From contig JAUXGF010000106.1 of the NCBI GenBank assembly GCA_030622395.1, positions 1 to 8,167 of the forward strand: a DNA stretch of 8,167 nucleotides, written 5' to 3'. Source of the DNA: Calditrichaceae bacterium (GTDB taxonomy: Bacteria > Calditrichota > Calditrichia > Calditrichales > Calditrichaceae). The translations under genes were made by a program, and so were the position numbers. Positions 5,881 to 8,167 of the stretch are shown piece by piece (position 1 is the stretch's first letter; each line of letters begins with the position of its first letter). The notes under the pieces are model-generated. The model was not told where the DNA came from and did not search any database. It saw only the letters and a program-made list of their open reading frames with translations.

Positions 5881-7269
5881 TTAGTTTAAAGATACAACAT
5901 TAATTAAATTCAGATTATTTTTTATTTCATAGTTGGCTATACTTTTTTTCTTAACTAACAACCCGTTTCGATTGTAAAAATTCACTATAATATTATGAAT
6001 GCCGGGGCTAACTGCAAATTCGCCGATATAGCAGTTTTGAGGCATAGTTCTCCAGTTTCTTAAATCAGGATTTTCCGTAGCGTCAACAGACGCGTCTGCC
6101 GCAATATTAATCAATGCGCCGAATAAAGGATTTGCGCCGGTTTCTTTTTTTATTTTTTTCTTTGCTTTAGCGGCGGCGATTCCTTTCACTACAGTTCTGG
6201 CAATTGTTTTTAAATAGATAATATCTTTTTTCATTTCAAAAGTATTTACCGCTACTTTGCTCATATCTTCTAAAAGTTCGAGCTCGCCGGCTTTGTTGTT
6301 ATCTACATAAACTTCAATTTTAGTAATAACCGAACCTTGCGGGCGTATCTGAGGGAAAGCAAACTTAAAATGATAACCTGGCTTTACGCCGGGAAACGGA
6401 ATATTAGGCGCTGTAATGGGAACGCTTAAATTGCTGATGCCAATAAAATTGTCGTAAGTTGTAATTTTCCCGCCAACAGAATATTTTAAAGGGGCTCTCC
6501 CTGTAAAAGCAATCACATTAAGAAGATATTTTCCCTGCGCCTGACTTTCTTTAACATTTTTTATAATACTCGGCATAGAAAAATCATAAACATCAGGTTG
6601 AGATTTCCAGGCTGTTTTAATTTTATCATTTGAAATCCGGCTGTTGTCATATTCGCCTTCGGCGCGGAAAATGAGATAACTCAAATAATGAGCCAGAGCG
6701 TCGTCATAAAATTTTAAAGTTTTTTTCTCTATTTTCACTTCCGCTTTATCCGATTTATTCATTTCCTCAACCATCTTGCTGTATTTATCATCCAGCTCTC
6801 TCAGCTTATCATTAACCCGTTTTATTTCCACATAGGCGTCGTCGAATTTATTTAATTTTAAATAATTGATCGCTTTAAACACATTTACATACAGATTCTC
6901 ATAAATCTCACCATAGTAATCGAGAGCATTATCATTCAGCAGAAAAGAGGCGGCGCTTTTAGAGATGCTTTTAGTGAAAAGTTCTTCCATGGCGCGTTCA
7001 GCTTCTTCTAAACACTCATTACTTTTTTTATATTCACCCTGGTAATGAAGTACAGCGCCTTTATCCAGATAGTACAACACTCTGTCTTTTTTGGTGTAAT
7101 CTTCTTTTTGTTTTGCTTTATCAATTTTAATTGCTGCAGCGGAGTAATTCTCTGTTTTTAAGTCGTTCATAATAGGCTTATAAAAATTAACGCTTGTTCT
7201 GGTGCTGGCGCAGCCTATTATAATTAAAAAGTATAAAGGAAGAAGAAAATAGGTAATTTTTTTGATCAT
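5881..7269 (-). CDS. COG3014-type TPR-containing lipoprotein
   Basis: The 462-residue protein starts at an ATG with AGGAG 6 nt upstream (7280-7276). The signal peptide carries lipobox IIGC (Cys20). Residues about 30-225 are helical and TPR-like: NYSAAAIKIDKAK, DRVLYYLDKGAVLHYQGEYKKS, YENLYVNVFKAINYLKLNKF, DDAYVEIKRVNDKL and ALAHYLSYLIFRAEGEYDNS. This series, especially the LYVNVFKAINYL...AYVEI stretch, is typical of the COG3014 family. The C-terminal half is beta-rich with APNIPFPGVKPGYHFKFAFPQ (287-307) and a small Ala/Lys helix around 356-375. It ends in NWRTMPQNCYIGEFAVSPGIHN, another conserved-looking block. The function is unknown; a scaffold role for envelope protein assembly is inference from the TPR part. 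It heads an operon with the LPP20-domain lipoprotein and lies behind lpoB. Confidence 0.87.
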   Translation of the reverse strand: MIKKITYFLLPLYFLIIIGCASTRTSVNFYKPIMNDLKTENYSAAAIKIDKAKQKEDYTKKDRVLYYLDKGAVLHYQGEYKKSNECLEEAERAMEELFTKSISKSAASFLLNDNALDYYGEIYENLYVNVFKAINYLKLNKFDDAYVEIKRVNDKLRELDDKYSKMVEEMNKSDKAEVKIEKKTLKFYDDALAHYLSYLIFRAEGEYDNSRISNDKIKTAWKSQPDVYDFSMPSIIKNVKESQAQGKYLLNVIAFTGRAPLKYSVGGKITTYDNFIGISNLSVPITAPNIPFPGVKPGYHFKFAFPQIRPQGSVITKIEVYVDNNKAGELELLEDMSKVAVNTFEMKKDIIYLKTIARTVVKGIAAAKAKKKIKKETGANPLFGALINIAADASVDATENPDLRNWRTMPQNCYIGEFAVSPGIHNIIVNFYNRNGLLVKKKSIANYEIKNNLNLINVVSLN

Positions 7270-7314
7270 AATAATCTCCTAAAACAATAGCATATAATAT
7301 TTAAATTCATTACT

Positions 7315-7342
7315 AATATAAGTTATGAATTTTTTATTTGAA
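7315..7342 (-). promoter_or_regulatory. Weak candidate promoter of the COG3014-LPP20 operon
   Basis: On the minus strand TTCAAA (7342-7337, 4 of 6) and TATATT (7320-7315, 5 of 6) are 16 nt apart. They lie downstream of the structured stretch at 7379-7454 and about 45 nt upstream of the ATG at 7269. If this is the real promoter, the structured RNA is not part of the operon leader and would be a separate transcript. Confidence 0.28.
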
Positions 7343-7378
7343 TTTGTAATATCTCAGTTAAAGGAATAAATTTGTTAC

Positions 7379-7454
7379 AAAAACCGTCCCAATTAATCGG
7401 GAGGCAGACCAATACGCTCTCGTATCAGAGTTAAGCGTAGCGGTCTCTGATACG
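7379..7454 (-). ncRNA. Candidate structured RNA with interleaved pairings and terminator-like end
   Basis: Reading the minus strand, CGTATCAGAG (7454-7445) pairs perfectly with CTCTGATACG (7430-7421). Within the 14-nt loop of that hairpin TACGCT (7439-7434) pairs with AGCGTA (7418-7413), which lies outside it. This pairing can extend by AGACC (7446-7442) with GGTCT (7410-7406) across a 2x2 internal loop. The two pairings interleave in a-b-a'-b' order, so they form either an H-type pseudoknot or two mutually exclusive hairpins. Directly after follows a smaller hairpin (GCC-T-CCCGA, loop TTAA, TTGGG-AC-GGT) ending in a T tract (7383-7379), which resembles an intrinsic terminator and sets the orientation. 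No known RNA family is recognised and no convincing promoter is seen upstream. It could be a small RNA, a leader attenuator, or a remnant of a mobile repeat. Confidence 0.35.
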
Positions 7455-7470
7455 GTGTGAATATTGACAT

Positions 7471-7516
7471 TTAAAATAACATCAGGAGCAAAACACCTCT
7501 TGCTCCTGATGTTATT
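7471..7516 (-). terminator. Strong intrinsic terminator of lpoB
   Basis: A perfect 17-bp inverted repeat (7475-7491 against 7500-7516) with an 8-nt loop lies 34 bp past the stop codon at 7551. On the minus strand the second arm ends in GTTATTTTAAA, an interrupted T-rich tail. The core AACATCAGGAGCAA/TTGCTCCTGATGTT is unusually long for a terminator. It separates lpoB from the COG3014 operon. Confidence 0.8.
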
Positions 7517-7550
7517 AGTAATATTTAGATAAGAAGAATCCAAATATTTA

Positions 7551-8167
7551 TTACCACTTATGCTTATCCTGTTCGATAAACTTTTTAATCTTTTTGTCGC
7601 CAATCCAGACTTTTGTGTTTGATTGAAGATCAATTAATTCTAAATTAACCTGGTAGAAAATCACTCGTTTGCCTTCAAAAGAATCCACTATGGAATTTAT
7701 GGTTCCTTTTAACATATAATCAGCGCCTGTTTCCTGAGCCAGTTCTTTAGCCGTTTCAAGAGAGGAATGACTTTGCTGATCCATTCTTTCGTCTCTTACT
7801 TCCTTGCGTTCCTTTTTTGAGGCGACAAAGGATACTTGCCCGGAATTAATTAATTCTTTTTCCATATCCTTTGAGAATACTTCGACTGCTATGTGTTCGC
7901 TGCTCTTGTTGCGGATAGCGCCCACGATAACAACCGGTTTCTTCCCCTTAGCCATTTGGAATCCAGAGAGCCAGGGTCTTGAAAGCACATCTTTAATCAT
8001 AGCCTCGGCGGTAAGTCTGGAATCCGTATCGTTCCAGCGTCCGCTAATATCAGTTACCTCATCTGTTTGAATTCGCGCTACTTTACGGGTTGAGCCGCCG
8101 CAGCTTACTAAGAGTGAAATTAAAGACAATAGTAGAAAAACAATTAGAACTCTTGACGTTTTGTACA
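7551..8167 (-). CDS. lpoB: LpoB-like penicillin-binding-protein activator lipoprotein (start codon one base beyond the window)
   Basis: The frame is open to the window edge: after a partial codon ending in TG it reads YKTSRVLIVFLLLSLISLLVSC. If the missing base is A, an ATG at 8168 gives a 205-residue protein with a full signal peptide and lipobox LVSC (Cys23). The internal TTG at 8129 would leave too short a signal peptide. The mature part (from about 62) matches LpoB: GKKPVVIVGAIRNKSSEHIAV, EVFSKDMEKELINSGQVSFV, TAKELAQETGADYMLKGTIN, KRVIFYQVNLELIDLQSNTK and the closing VWIGDKKIKKFIEQ. In E. coli LpoB is an outer-membrane lipoprotein that reaches through the periplasm to stimulate the peptidoglycan synthase PBP1B. 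The tether between Cys23 and the globular domain is short (about 40 residues), so reach may differ. A terminator at 7516 follows. The PBP partner is not in the window. Confidence 0.88.
   Translation of the reverse strand, partial: YKTSRVLIVFLLLSLISLLVSCGGSTRKVARIQTDEVTDISGRWNDTDSRLTAEAMIKDVLSRPWLSGFQMAKGKKPVVIVGAIRNKSSEHIAVEVFSKDMEKELINSGQVSFVASKKERKEVRDERMDQQSHSSLETAKELAQETGADYMLKGTINSIVDSFEGKRVIFYQVNLELIDLQSNTKVWIGDKKIKKFIEQDKHKW

Noticed and set aside
7358..7633. Minus-strand frame of 91 codons overlapping the end of lpoB
   Set aside because: It begins inside lpoB in another frame, runs through the 17-bp terminator and the structured RNA candidate, has no ribosome site and has no recognisable domain.
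7804..8070. Plus-strand frame of 88 codons
   Set aside because: It is antisense to the conserved LpoB domain, which accounts for the openness.
1..8167. CRISPR array, tRNA, rRNA or insertion sequence
   Set aside because: No regularly spaced repeats, no tRNA-like cloverleaf, no rRNA-like conserved stretches and no transposase coding sequence were seen on either strand.

Overview
This AT-rich window (roughly one third G+C by eye) carries a run of genes that are all on the minus strand. At least four, and probably all six, of the larger ones encode exported envelope proteins: four are lipoproteins and three have Sec-type signal peptides. Two features place it in a Gram-negative-type bacterium: the lipoproteins with LpoB, COG3014 and LPP20 signatures, and the small signal-peptide-bearing beta-domain proteins. 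Families of this kind occur together in the Bacteroidota/Ignavibacteria/Cloacimonadota/Elusimicrobiota range. Most starts here have clear AGGAG/AGGA Shine-Dalgarno sites, and no Bacteroidia-type -7 promoter motif stands out. I therefore favour a non-Bacteroidia lineage, but a phylum cannot be fixed from the sequence alone.

Layout in transcription order (high to low coordinates). (1) An LpoB-like penicillin-binding-protein activator lipoprotein, 8167-7551, whose start codon probably lies one base outside the window; a 17-bp-stem terminator follows it. (2) A 280-bp gap holding that terminator and a second structured stretch (7454-7379). In the second stretch two long complementary pairings interleave like a pseudoknot or switch and are followed by a terminator-like hairpin. 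(3) A COG3014-type TPR lipoprotein (7269-5881) and, 18 bp later, an LPP20-domain lipoprotein (5862-4807), very probably one operon. (4) A second, short LPP20 lipoprotein (4687-4082) with its own terminator. (5) A secreted protein with two LPP20-like modules (3969-3154), followed after 28 bp by a secreted protein with a carboxypeptidase-regulatory-like domain and a DUF2135/YfaP domain (3125-1950), then a terminator. (6) A secreted transglutaminase-like protein with an intact Cys-His-Asp triad (1861-407). (7) A hicB antitoxin overlapping the beginning of a hicA toxin that runs off the window.

The neighbourhood LpoB + COG3014 + three LPP20-like proteins + YfaP-like + transglutaminase-like suggests a locus devoted to the outer envelope or periplasm, possibly linked to peptidoglycan synthase control. 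Only the LpoB part has a well-characterised precedent (LpoB activates PBP1B in E. coli); the role of the others is inferred from co-location. The hicBA module is an ordinary toxin-antitoxin accessory, here with antitoxin first.
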